Counted from the first letter of the stretch, positions 7,374 to 15,125 are shown. The stretch is 16,617 nt of DNA from an uncultured Alphaproteobacteria bacterium (GCA_905480445.1 CAJQQJ010000058.1:1-16617), one strand, 5' to 3'. Notes: generated from the sequence alone by a model not told the origin. Numbers and translations are program-made.

Positions 7374-9356
7374 TCACTCCTCATTTAAAGCAATTGAGAT
7401 AAGAAGATCTCCTGCTTTGACCTGGCTTCCAGCCGCCATATAAATCTCGCTCACGACACCATCATGATCAGCAATCAGCTCGTGTTGCATCTTCATGGCC
7501 TCTAGAACCGCTAAGCGTTCTCCTGCCTTGATCTTACTGCCAACTGACGCGGTGATTTCCATAATGTTGCCATGCATAGGGGCTGTAATCTGCCCACTCG
7601 AACCACCTGCCTCCAGCAAGCTCACCGCTTTCACATGGCGGAAGTGATGTGTTGTGGCGTCGAGTGCAAAGTAGAGATCATCCTCGTCATGAAGGAAACT
7701 TTTGATGACGACTTTGGTCCCATCAATCCGCAAAGCATCCTCCAGGTATTCAACATAGGAGCTCCCTTGCTCGAGCGAAATGGTGACACCGTCAGGAGCC
7801 TCCTGTCTGACTGAGACAGTATGCACGTCGCCGTTTTGCGATAGTTTCAATTGGCTAATCAGAAAACCGGGGCTGCCCCACCCAAGCAAGGTTTCACTTA
7901 CACCTGCCGATTTTTCCAAACTGTTTTCTTGAAGACTGAAATAGAGGAGCGCTGCAGCGACGATCTTGGCTCGAACAGCAGTTTCCTCCTTGCCGTTTTT
8001 CCGATCACCAAATTCTTCTTGCAAGAAAGCCGTTGTTGCTTGCCCTTCAGCAAAGGTTTCATTTTCGAGAATTTCAATCAGGAAGTCACGATTGGTTTTC
8101 ACGCCAAAAAGCCATGTATCTTTAAGACCTTTGATCAACGAATGACGCGCTTCTTCGCGGTCGTCCCCATAGGCGATTATCTTTGCCAACATAGGGTCAT
8201 AGAAGGGCGAAAGGTTTTGGCCAGTTTGTATGCCTTCATCCGTTCGAACATCTAGGTCTTTCGATGTTTGCCAATCTTTGACATCGCCCGTTTGGGGTAG
8301 AAAGTCTTGTTCCGGATCTTCAGCATAAAGGCGAACCTCGATAGCATGGCCAGACAAAGTGACGTCAGATTGCTCAAAGCCCAGGGCTCTGCCTTCGGCC
8401 ACAGCAAACTGTAGGGCCACCAAATCTCGGCCGGTAATTTCTTCTGTAACAGGGTGCTCGACTTGTAGTCTCGTGTTCATTTCCAGGAAGTAAAACGAAC
8501 TATCTTCGGCGAGGAGAAATTCAACTGTTCCTGCCCCCTCATAAGCAATGGATTTAGCAGATTCAACCGCGACCTGCCCCATTGTCGAGCGTAGGTCTGA
8601 GGTCAGAACAGGGCACGGTGCTTCTTCCACCACTTTCTGGTGTCGACGCTGCACGGAGCAGTCACGTTCACCCAGGTGAAGGGTATTACCTAGGCGATCA
8701 GCAAAAATCTGGACCTCAACATGGCGAGGTCGAGTGATTGCTTTTTCAAGAATGAGTTCACCGTTACCAAAGGCATTTTCAGCTTCTGATCGCGCCAGTT
8801 CCAAGCCAGTCGCAAGTTCATCTTCGCTCTCAACAAGACGCATACCTTTGCCACCGCCACCAGCAGCTGCCTTTACCATTAGCGGGAAGCCGATGGATTT
8901 TGCGGCTTGTTTGAAAGCGTCAGGAGACTGATCTTCGCCTTCATAGCCCGGCACGCAAGGAACCCCCGCCTCAATCATTTTACGTTTAGCAGCGGCTTTG
9001 TTGCCCATCAACTCAATGTCTTGTGGTGACGGGCCAATGAAGATTAATCCGGCTTCTTTACAAGCCTGGGCGAAGTCAGAACGCTCAGACATAAAGCCGT
9101 AACCGGGGTGAATTGCGTCAGCACCACAATCGATAGCCGCCGCGATAATCTTGTCGCTGTTCAAGTAAGAGTCGGCAACTGGGCCTTCGCCAATCAAGAC
9201 CGCTTGGTCGGCGAAGGCTTGATGGGGAGAACCAGCATCAGCCTCTGTGTAAATGGCAACGGTTTTTATTCCCACCGTCTGCGCGGTTTTCATAATCCTG
9301 AGTGCGATCTCTCCTCGGTTAGCAATCAGAACTTTGTTTATCTTTGTGACGGTCAT
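7374..9356 (-). CDS. Acyl-CoA carboxylase biotin carboxylase/BCCP (alpha) subunit
   Basis: A 660-residue alpha subunit that carboxylates biotin with ATP and bicarbonate and carries the biotin. The biotin carboxylase domain spans about 1-445, with ATP-grasp loop GGGGKGM (166-172), RHVEVQ (211-216), QRRHQKVVEEAP (236-247) and EMNTRLQVEHP (292-302). A poorly conserved linker follows, then the BCCP domain from about 588 with TAPMHGNI (591-598) and the biotinylation motif EAMKM (619-623, Lys622). An in-frame extension upstream to 9491 overlaps the carboxyltransferase gene and does not resemble the family, so the ATG at 9356 is used; GGAAGG lies about 11 bases before it. It starts 28 bases after the carboxyltransferase stop. 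The layout suits methylcrotonyl-, geranyl- or another acyl-CoA carboxylase; the substrate is set by the beta subunit. Confidence 0.9.
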   Translation of the reverse strand: MTVTKINKVLIANRGEIALRIMKTAQTVGIKTVAIYTEADAGSPHQAFADQAVLIGEGPVADSYLNSDKIIAAAIDCGADAIHPGYGFMSERSDFAQACKEAGLIFIGPSPQDIELMGNKAAAKRKMIEAGVPCVPGYEGEDQSPDAFKQAAKSIGFPLMVKAAAGGGGKGMRLVESEDELATGLELARSEAENAFGNGELILEKAITRPRHVEVQIFADRLGNTLHLGERDCSVQRRHQKVVEEAPCPVLTSDLRSTMGQVAVESAKSIAYEGAGTVEFLLAEDSSFYFLEMNTRLQVEHPVTEEITGRDLVALQFAVAEGRALGFEQSDVTLSGHAIEVRLYAEDPEQDFLPQTGDVKDWQTSKDLDVRTDEGIQTGQNLSPFYDPMLAKIIAYGDDREEARHSLIKGLKDTWLFGVKTNRDFLIEILENETFAEGQATTAFLQEEFGDRKNGKEETAVRAKIVAAALLYFSLQENSLEKSAGVSETLLGWGSPGFLISQLKLSQNGDVHTVSVRQEAPDGVTISLEQGSSYVEYLEDALRIDGTKVVIKSFLHDEDDLYFALDATTHHFRHVKAVSLLEAGGSSGQITAPMHGNIMEITASVGSKIKAGERLAVLEAMKMQHELIADHDGVVSEIYMAAGSQVKAGDLLISIALNEE

Positions 9357-9384
9357 GGTTTTGTTTGCCTTCCTGCTTTGCGCA

Positions 9385-11007
9385 TTACATCCGGGCAATG
9401 CCGAAGGAGTTGGGAGATAGGTGCCGCGATCTGGCTTCTGCACAAGTCTCCAAACAGAAACCCAGAACCTTTCTCGTGTCACGAGGATCAATCATACCGT
9501 GATCAAGCAAATGGCCAGAGGTGTAGAAGGCATCGCTTTGTCTGTCGAAGTGTGCAGTGATAGCAGCTTTTTGTTTGGCCATTTTTTCAGCGTCGACTTC
9601 TATGCCTTTACGCTTTGCCGAATTCACCATGACCTGCTCCATGGTGCCTGCAGCCTGCTCGCCGCCCATCACGCCAGTTTGAGCCGAGGGCCAGGTGAAG
9701 AGAAAGTCCGGATCGAAGGCATGGCCACACATACCGTAATTCCCCGCGCCAAAGCTGGCTCCTATATAGAGTGAGATCTTTGGAACACGGACGTTTGTTA
9801 CGGCCTGTATCATCTTGGAACCATGCTTAATCATGCCAGCATGCTCATAGACCTTGCCGACCATATAGCCCGTTGTATTGTTCAAGAATATGATCGGCAT
9901 ATCGGCCTGGTCGCAAAGCTGAAAGAACTGTGCCGCCTTAGTAGCTCCATTGGGATCGATAGGCCCGTTGTTGCCGATCAGGCCACAAGCACGACCGAAT
10001 ATGGAAGCCTGAACGCAAACAGTTGCAGGGCCGTAGTCAGGTTTGAACGCCAACAAATCAGAGCCGTCCACCAAACGCGCCATTACTTCGCGGACGTCAT
10101 AGGGTTTGCGGTAATTCACTGGAACAACACCTGCGATTTCGTCTGATGATTGCGCTGGTTCTATAAAGTCCTTAGCTGGATGATCGCGAACCCGATCGTT
10201 CCAATTGAGGCGACCGACAACCTCGCGTGCGATTTCAATACCGTGGGCGTCGTCTTCCGCTAGGTACTCAACTAGGCCTGTCACTGAGGCATGCATTTCA
10301 GCACCGCCCAGCTCATGATCTTTGGCCACTTCCCCCGTCGCTGCCTTAACCAAAGCTGCGCCCGCCAACATGGCCATACCGTTCTTTTTGACACCAATCA
10401 CATAGTCACTCATTCCAGGCTGATAGGCGCCACCAGCCGTCGATGGCCCATGGAGAATGGTGACTGTTGGAATGCCTGCCGCACTGAGTTTAGCCAGGCC
10501 AGCGAACATACCTCCGCCTCTTGCCCAGAGTCCAACAGTGTAGGCCATCAAGTTAGCACCCGCACTTTCAACGCAGTGAATGAAAGGTAGTTTCTGTTTA
10601 AGCGCAATGTCCAAACAACCCAGCGCCTTCTCAACCGACATAGCGGTCGAAGCGCCAGCATTGATACCGGAATCATCGACAAAAACCAGCGAGCGGACAC
10701 CGGAAACAAAACCTATGCCGGTGATCATCGAACCACCTGGAAGAGAGGTTTCAGGGTTAGTGTCATCAACAAGATAGGAGGCCATGTTGAAGAGCTCTAA
10801 GAAAGGCATGCCTGGATCCAGCAAAGCAGCTAAGCGTTCTCTAGGCGAAAGCTGTCCTCGTTCCTCAAATCGCGCACGTCTTTCTTCAGACTTGTCAGCG
10901 GCCCTTCGCTCCAACGAACGCATCTTCTCGACAAAGGCCAGCATATCGGCTCTGTTTTGTTGAAAGCTGTCACTGCCGACTTGGATTTTGGACTGAAAGT
11001 GGCTCAT
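9385..11007 (-). CDS. Acyl-CoA carboxylase carboxyltransferase (beta) subunit
   Basis: A 540-residue carboxyltransferase that moves CO2 from biotin to an acyl-CoA, with two crotonase-like halves. N-half: RARFEERGQLSPRERL (44-59), then the acyl-CoA oxyanion region SAGANL (148-153) and GPSTAGGAYQPGMSDY (187-202). C-half: GNNGPID (345-351), FLNNTTGYMVG (374-384) and GASFGAGNYGMCG (416-428) for the biotin pocket, plus MGGEQAAG (447-454). It is the first gene of the - strand operon and opens away from the acyl-CoA dehydrogenase. The segment after the N-half oxyanion glycines differs from textbook methylcrotonyl- and geranyl-CoA carboxylases (usually GSCTAGGAYVPAM), so substrate assignment is left open. 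Confidence 0.9.
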   Translation of the reverse strand: MSHFQSKIQVGSDSFQQNRADMLAFVEKMRSLERRAADKSEERRARFEERGQLSPRERLAALLDPGMPFLELFNMASYLVDDTNPETSLPGGSMITGIGFVSGVRSLVFVDDSGINAGASTAMSVEKALGCLDIALKQKLPFIHCVESAGANLMAYTVGLWARGGGMFAGLAKLSAAGIPTVTILHGPSTAGGAYQPGMSDYVIGVKKNGMAMLAGAALVKAATGEVAKDHELGGAEMHASVTGLVEYLAEDDAHGIEIAREVVGRLNWNDRVRDHPAKDFIEPAQSSDEIAGVVPVNYRKPYDVREVMARLVDGSDLLAFKPDYGPATVCVQASIFGRACGLIGNNGPIDPNGATKAAQFFQLCDQADMPIIFLNNTTGYMVGKVYEHAGMIKHGSKMIQAVTNVRVPKISLYIGASFGAGNYGMCGHAFDPDFLFTWPSAQTGVMGGEQAAGTMEQVMVNSAKRKGIEVDAEKMAKQKAAITAHFDRQSDAFYTSGHLLDHGMIDPRDTRKVLGFCLETCAEARSRHLSPNSFGIARM

Positions 11008-11133
11008 CTATCGCTCGCAAATTCGTTTGTTAGGCTAGGGTACCTTTCACAATATTGGTAAGCTGACACGTAAAAGGCGGTTTGTTAAGGTTTGATTCCC
11101 TATTTTGTCGACCCTTGCTATCGACCGCCACAC

Positions 11134-11191
11134 TTTGACCCGTTCAATGGAAAGTTTTATGACGTAAGGGACGCAACAAACCCGGGTCAAA
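11134..11191. repeat. Perfect 9-bp inverted repeat in the divergent intergenic region
   Basis: TTTGACCCG at 11134-11142 and its exact reverse complement CGGGTCAAA at 11183-11191 lie 40 bases apart between the carboxylase operon and the acyl-CoA dehydrogenase gene. The left copy overlaps the proposed -35 box. This could be a paired operator for a local regulator; no regulator gene is in the window. Confidence 0.5.
11135..11163 (+). promoter_or_regulatory. Candidate sigma70-type promoter for the acyl-CoA dehydrogenase
   Basis: TTGACC (11135-11140, five of six consensus bases) is followed after 17 bases by TATGAC (11158-11163, four of six). Transcription would begin near 11170, just before the ATG at 11197. 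This supports the shorter protein start. Confidence 0.35.
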
Positions 11192-11196
11192 ACCTC

Positions 11197-12339
11197 ATGA
11201 TAAACCCCTTCGAAACCGAAGAACGCGCCGCCTTCCGTTCCACTCTTCAATCCTTTGTGGAAAGCGAGATCAAACCCTTTGCTGATGGATGGGATGAAGC
11301 CGCTGCCATTCCTTGGGAGCTTCATCAAAAAATTGGCGCTCTGGGGGTGTGGGGTTTTGGCATTGATGAGCGCTACGGTGGGCTGGGTTTCGACGATTGT
11401 TTCATGCGAGCGGCCTACAATGAAGAGCTTGCCAAATGTGGAGCCAACGGTGTACCAGCGGCACTCAATGGTCGGATGATCTCCCTGGAACCAATCCAGC
11501 GCCTGGCCAACGAAGACATCAAAGATCGCGCCCTTGCTGACATCGTCGCAGGCCGTAAAGGCTCTAGCTTAGGCATCACGGAACCGGGGGGTGGGTCAGA
11601 CGTTGCCAATCTCACAACCAAGGCTGTGAAAGACGGTAACCACTACGTCATCGATGGCTCCAAGACCTTCATCACCGGGGGCATGAACGCAGACTACTTC
11701 GTCATTGGCGCCAGAACAGGTGACGCAGGATGGGGCGGTATTTCGCTGTTTTTTGTCGATGCGGATACTGAAGGCTTTAGCCGCACGCCGCTGGACAGAA
11801 AGATGGGCTGGTGGTGCTCTGATCAAGCCACACTCTATTTTGAGGACTGCCGTGTCCCGGCGACGAACCTGATGGGCGAGGAAAACGGTGGCTTTTTAGC
11901 GATCATGGAGAATTTCAACCTGGAGCGCGTCGCGCTCATCGCTGGAATGCTGGGCATGATGAAAGTTTGCCTGGAAGAGTCGATCGCTTGGGCGCAGGAA
12001 CGAGAGACCTTTGGCAAGCCGATGATTAAGCACCAAGTCATCCGGCACAAGATCGCCGACATGTCAGCCAAAACCGATGCGGTCGAAGCCTTGCTCAATC
12101 ACATCTGTTGGGCTGTGAACAACGGCGACATACCAGTGGCAGAAATTTGCAAGGCCAAATTCTTCACTTCAAAAGCCTTAGAGTTCTGCGCCAGCGAAGC
12201 CATGCAGATCTTCGGTGGCGCTGGCTATCTGCGCGGTAACTTGGTCGAACGCATTTACCGCGAAGTCAAAGTCATGGCCATCGGCGGCGGCTCCGAAGAA
12301 ATTATGCGCGACCTGGCCGTCCGCCAGATGGGGTTGTGA
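11197..12339 (+). CDS. Acyl-CoA dehydrogenase, isovaleryl-CoA-type active site placement
   Basis: An FAD-dependent acyl-CoA dehydrogenase of 380 residues, oxidising an acyl-CoA to its 2-enoyl-CoA with electron-transfer flavoprotein as acceptor. The chain shows WELHQKIGALGVWG (40-53), ITEPGGGSD (127-135), FITGGMNADY (158-167), RETFGKP (269-275) and QIFGGAGYL (337-345). At the usual catalytic-Glu position near the C-terminus it has Gly (AIGGGSEE, 361-368). A Glu instead sits in NLERVALIAG (Glu243), where isovaleryl-CoA dehydrogenase carries its base. This hints at a branched substrate. The ATG at 11197 fits the family N-terminus; an in-frame TTG at 11092 would read through the candidate promoter. 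It is divergent from the acyl-CoA carboxylase operon and probably works with it. Confidence 0.9.
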   Translation: MINPFETEERAAFRSTLQSFVESEIKPFADGWDEAAAIPWELHQKIGALGVWGFGIDERYGGLGFDDCFMRAAYNEELAKCGANGVPAALNGRMISLEPIQRLANEDIKDRALADIVAGRKGSSLGITEPGGGSDVANLTTKAVKDGNHYVIDGSKTFITGGMNADYFVIGARTGDAGWGGISLFFVDADTEGFSRTPLDRKMGWWCSDQATLYFEDCRVPATNLMGEENGGFLAIMENFNLERVALIAGMLGMMKVCLEESIAWAQERETFGKPMIKHQVIRHKIADMSAKTDAVEALLNHICWAVNNGDIPVAEICKAKFFTSKALEFCASEAMQIFGGAGYLRGNLVERIYREVKVMAIGGGSEEIMRDLAVRQMGL

Positions 12340-12547
12340 AGCTTGCCACTGTAAGGCTACGTTCTTTTGCTTCGATCTATGGCCAACTTATACTGATGCT
12401 ATAGCCAATAAATTTGCACAACAAATTGACTTTGACACACAATTAGAGTCCTCGTCTAGGTCACATCAATCGAAAATATGAATGTTTTCTGAGCCTGCTG
12501 AAAAGCGAGCTCGTCTCCCTTCTAGGCATCTGGTGTTTCAATCATTT
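12340..12547. other. Non-coding stretch after the acyl-CoA dehydrogenase, with an orphan reading tail
   Basis: No gene is supported here. On the - strand, a stop-free tail in a frame different from the pgi remnant runs from about 12555 to a TAG at 12522-12524 and reads GVEFIVKMIETPDA at its end. It could be the 3' end of a gene joined to pgi by deletion, but it was not recognised. Confidence 0.3.
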
Positions 12548-13041
12548 TCACGATGAATTCAACGCCAGAGTCGCCATCTCTGGCCCAAAGTCAGAACCGC
12601 CGATACCAAATTTTGGCACATCATTGAAGCTCACTCGACTTGAACTTCTGATCCTTCCCGAACGAATACCCTGCGCAAAGCTCTCTATCTTCTGGAAGAT
12701 TTCCATAACTTTTGGGCGAATGTTTTCGCCATCGACTAAAAGGGGCAAAGCGGAGCTGGAACGCCGGGCTGTGTGCAACACCGCACGGTTTTCGGTGCCG
12801 TTTATATTTTCCAGTACAAACATAGCGTCGCGACAGGAAGCAACACCGTCTTCTTCTGCCATCAGCAAAAAAGGGAAAGCGCTGAGCGGTCAATGGAGGT
12901 TTTTGAGAAATCTAAAACCGCACCGTCAGTTTCCACGGAGAAACTGTCGAAACGCTCTGGATCGTCGAACAAGGACAGAATTCGATGCTGCTTTATTGAA
13001 GCGTCATTTTCGGCCAGTTTGTTCCAAATCTCATTCATCAT
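12548..13041 (-). pseudogene. pgi: Glucose-6-phosphate isomerase remnant: N-terminal part, frameshifted and truncated
   Basis: The 5' third of a phosphoglucose isomerase gene (glucose-6-phosphate to fructose-6-phosphate). It begins at an ATG overlapping the eda stop (ATGA) and reads MNEIWNKLAENDASIKQHRI onward, with FDDPERFDSFS, then stops at LSLFC. Restoring one base in the run of six identical bases at 12867-12872 joins it to the second frame: LMAEEDG, then the diagnostic ENINGTENRAVLHTARR, LLVDGENI, and GIGGSDFGP. Homology ends at MATLAL, followed by a stop at 12548, so roughly two thirds of the usual ~550 residues are missing, including the catalytic C-terminal half. Both defects make this a pseudogene; the single-base shift alone could be a sequencing error, but the truncation could not. 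Confidence 0.85.
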
Positions 13042-13688
13042 CCTTTACCCAATATTGACGCCTCACGCGCCAAAGCTTGGACCCCACTCCAATCCCCTGC
13101 TGCCAAAAGTTCCTTAGGAGCCACCCAGCTGCCACCCGCGCAAAGGACGTTGTTGAGCTCCAGGTAAGAGACAGCGTTGTTGGGACTGACCCCGCCAGTC
13201 GGACAGAAGCTGATCTGCGGCAAGGGCGCCGCCATGGCCTTTAACGCTGGCACACCACCAGCGGCTTCGGCAGGGAAGAACTTTGCTATGCTGTAACCTC
13301 TTGCGAGTAACTTCATCGCTTCGCTCACCGTTGCGGCGCCAGGTAGGAGCGGCAAAGCTTCTTCTTCGCAGGCAGCGAGCAGTTCGTCGGTGACACCAGG
13401 TGAAACGCCAAAGGTAGCACCGGCCTCTTTGGCGGCACGGACTTGGTCTGGGGTAATAAGAGTACCGGCTCCAACATGCCCACCAGAGACTTCAGACATG
13501 ATGCGAATTGCCTCTAGGGCATCTGGTGTCCGTAAGGTTACTTCTAAAGCTGGAAGCCCGCCAGCCACCAAAGCTTCTGCCAATGGTCGGGCTGTGCCAA
13601 CGTCTTCAATCACTAAAACCGGAATGATGGGTGCAAGAGTACAAATTTCGCGGATCAAACCGTTAGCGCTGGTTGGATCAAGACTCAT
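13038..13688 (-). CDS. eda: KDPG/4-hydroxy-2-oxoglutarate aldolase
   Basis: A class I aldolase of 216 residues, full family length, splitting 2-keto-3-deoxy-6-phosphogluconate to pyruvate and glyceraldehyde-3-phosphate, the last step of the Entner-Doudoroff pathway; many members also cleave 4-hydroxy-2-oxoglutarate. Active-site residues are intact: Glu49 in LEVTLRT (48-54), GAGTL (73-77), GVSPG (94-98), the Schiff-base Lys136 in AKFFPAEAAGG (135-145), and PTGGVSP (163-169). Its ATG overlaps the stop of the edd remnant by one base (TGATG), and its stop overlaps the pgi remnant start, so the original operon spacing is kept. It is the only gene of the block without a visible defect, which suggests recent decay of the rest or selection for the aldolase alone. 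Confidence 0.92.
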   Translation of the reverse strand: MSLDPTSANGLIREICTLAPIIPVLVIEDVGTARPLAEALVAGGLPALEVTLRTPDALEAIRIMSEVSGGHVGAGTLITPDQVRAAKEAGATFGVSPGVTDELLAACEEEALPLLPGAATVSEAMKLLARGYSIAKFFPAEAAGGVPALKAMAAPLPQISFCPTGGVSPNNAVSYLELNNVLCAGGSWVAPKELLAAGDWSGVQALAREASILGKG

Positions 13689-13894
13689 CAGGCAGTTCCT
13701 CCAAAAATTGTAGCACCTTCTGTGGCAGAACCAACAGAGTTGCGAAAAGTTGCGAATAGTTCCCAGCCCATTCCGAATTGGTTCGCCAAAAGGTCAGCTT
13801 CCACGACTGGTCGATCAATCACGCCCGAAGTAATGATCTCTAGCTTTCCTTCGAGGGATATCTCCGTCCCCAAAGCGCGCAATAGGTCCACCAT
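13688..13894 (-). pseudogene. edd: 6-phosphogluconate dehydratase remnant: C-terminal end only
   Basis: About the last 65 codons of edd, fused in frame behind a zwf remnant. The segment LLANQFGMGWELFATFRNSV followed by EGATIFGG matches the C-terminal pattern of the dehydratase, where GMGRELF is usual; here Arg is replaced by Trp. The Fe-S cysteines and the rest of the ~600-residue enzyme are missing. The stop overlaps the eda start (TGATG), the native edd-eda arrangement. The left boundary with zwf is approximate, near codon 74 of the fused reading frame. Confidence 0.65.
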
Positions 13895-14113
13895 CAAAGC
13901 TTCTTCCGGTCCAGAGCTCCCAGCATCGTAGGCGTTGGGTTTCAGGTGAGAGCTTTCCCAACCCGATGTAATCGGATCCGTCCAGGTCCAGGCAGCTTCG
14001 AGCTCGTCACCGCGCATGAAGAGGGTTTGATCGCCACGAATCACATCCATGATCAGACGCTTGTAGGCATCTTGAGGCTCAGCCCCTTCGTCCAGGGCTG
14101 CTGCGAACGACAT
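13895..14113 (-). pseudogene. zwf: Glucose-6-phosphate dehydrogenase remnant: C-terminal part only
   Basis: About 73 codons from the 3' end of zwf: DMSFAAAL, DAYKRLIMDVIRGDQTLFMR, DELEAAWTWTDPI and YDAGSSGPEEA, all typical of the enzyme's C-terminal domain. The NADP-binding and catalytic two thirds, with the usual RIDHYLGKE motif, are absent. The reading frame runs on into edd sequence, so a deletion has removed the zwf end, any gene between, and most of edd. The ATG at 14113 is an internal Met of the original protein, not a real start. Some positions usually conserved are changed (RRDE to RGDE). The chimeric 141-residue product would have no active site. Confidence 0.8.
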
Positions 14114-14217
14114 GTCCAGTTTTCCTTTTCTCCCCCAATTGTAACCTCGCTGCCGCCTAGCTTTGAAAATGACATTGGTGCAAGGATACTTCCAGCAACA
14201 GGTTTAGGTGTAGGCAT
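14113..14217 (-). pseudogene. Peroxiredoxin-like (AhpC/TSA) gene, N-terminal fragment
   Basis: From an ATG at 14217, with AAAGAG upstream, 35 codons read MPTPKPVAGSILAPM, then KLGGSEVTIGGEKENWT, like the first strands of the peroxiredoxin-like family in which a YRGxHCPxC active site follows directly. The homology stops exactly before that point and zwf sequence begins in another frame at about 14113-14125. The active-site Cys is therefore gone. The fragment appears to be the left edge of a deletion that joined a peroxiredoxin-like gene to zwf. The frame continues to a stop at 14053 with meaningless sequence. Confidence 0.55.
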
Positions 14218-14298
14218 AATCCAATCTCTTTGTTTGTTGAAAGGGGTCTCGCCATTCATTTGGGTTGGCGTTGCCTATTAGGAAAGACTAAGAATGTA

Positions 14299-14304
14299 TA
14301 TAAT
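14299..14304 (+). promoter_or_regulatory. Isolated -10-like TATAAT upstream of the RraA-family gene
   Basis: A perfect TATAAT lies about 95 bases before the proposed start, in a locally A/T-rich spot. No acceptable -35 box is found at 16-18 bases, so promoter function is weakly supported. Confidence 0.2.
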
Positions 14305-14398
14305 GTTAATTGACCATGAGGCTAAGCTGAAACTCGATAAAACACCCGGGTTCTAAAAAAGGGTCACGCTTATCGCTCCCGCTTTTTGCCCCGATCTG

Positions 14399-15125
14399 TT
14401 GCCATACAACATTGAAGAAAGTGAATCACGCGACAGTTTGAAAGACGTCTCTGTCGCGACACTTGCAACCGCCCTGTTCAAACATGGCCTGTGCCATCAG
14501 GTTATCCCAAGGCGTAAATCCGCTCGGCTGGAAGGGCGAAAACATGGTCGGTCCCGCTTTCACGTTGCGATACATTCCAGCGCGAGAGGATCGCAATCAA
14601 CTGTCGGAGGTTCAAAATCCTGAGCACCCACGATGCATAGCCATCGAAACTTACCCGCCAGACTATGTCCCTGTTATGGATAGCCGCAAGCAAGTCGACG
14701 CTGCCTCCGCAGGTGATATACTCATCACACGTTTGATGAAACGCGGCTGGGCTGGTGTGGTTACTAACGGCGGTTTTCGTGATGCTTCGACAATAACCGA
14801 GCTAAAAATCTCAGCCTATCACACACACCCCTCCAGTCCCACGAACCTGACCAATAACGAAGCCATAGCAATCAATGAGCCAATTGGTTGCGGCGATGCA
14901 CCAGTCTTTCCAGATGACATCATCGTTGGCGATGCGGATTGCGTAATCGTCATTCCAGCAGAGATTGCTGATGACGTAGCTAAGGAAGCTGTCGAGATGA
15001 CCGTTTATGAAGATTTTGTTGTAGAACGAGTTAAGGATGGCGCATCAATTACCGGCCTCTGTCCCTGCGCTAAGCAAGTCAACCAGGAGCTGTTTCAGAT
15101 TTGGTGCAAAACAAACGGTCGCTAA
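14399..15125 (+). pseudogene. RraA-family protein (HMG/CHA-aldolase-like), broken by a +1 frameshift
   Basis: Two overlapping frames together encode one RraA-like protein. The first (from a TTG at 14399) gives LKDVSVATLATALFKHGL and HQVI. The second takes over at 14508 with QGVNPLGWKGENMVGPAFTL, then AASAGDILITRLMKRGWAGV, the NGGFRD loop with the Arg-Asp typical of the family, and PTNLTNNEAI. Dropping one C of the CCC at 14506-14508 restores a continuous protein of about 241 residues. Family members are class II pyruvate aldolases, oxaloacetate decarboxylases or RNase E regulators; the length and C-terminal extension fit the metabolic type. Start codon is uncertain because no ATG lies in frame. 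Either a fresh null mutation or a sequencing error. Confidence 0.78.

Noticed and set aside
9357..9491. 45-residue N-terminal extension of the biotin carboxylase subunit
   Set aside because: It overlaps the carboxyltransferase gene and reads unlike any carboxylase N-terminus; ATG 9356 begins the conserved chain.
12624..13117. Plus-strand open frames across the pgi remnant
   Set aside because: They lie opposite clear pgi sequence and show no protein similarity of their own.
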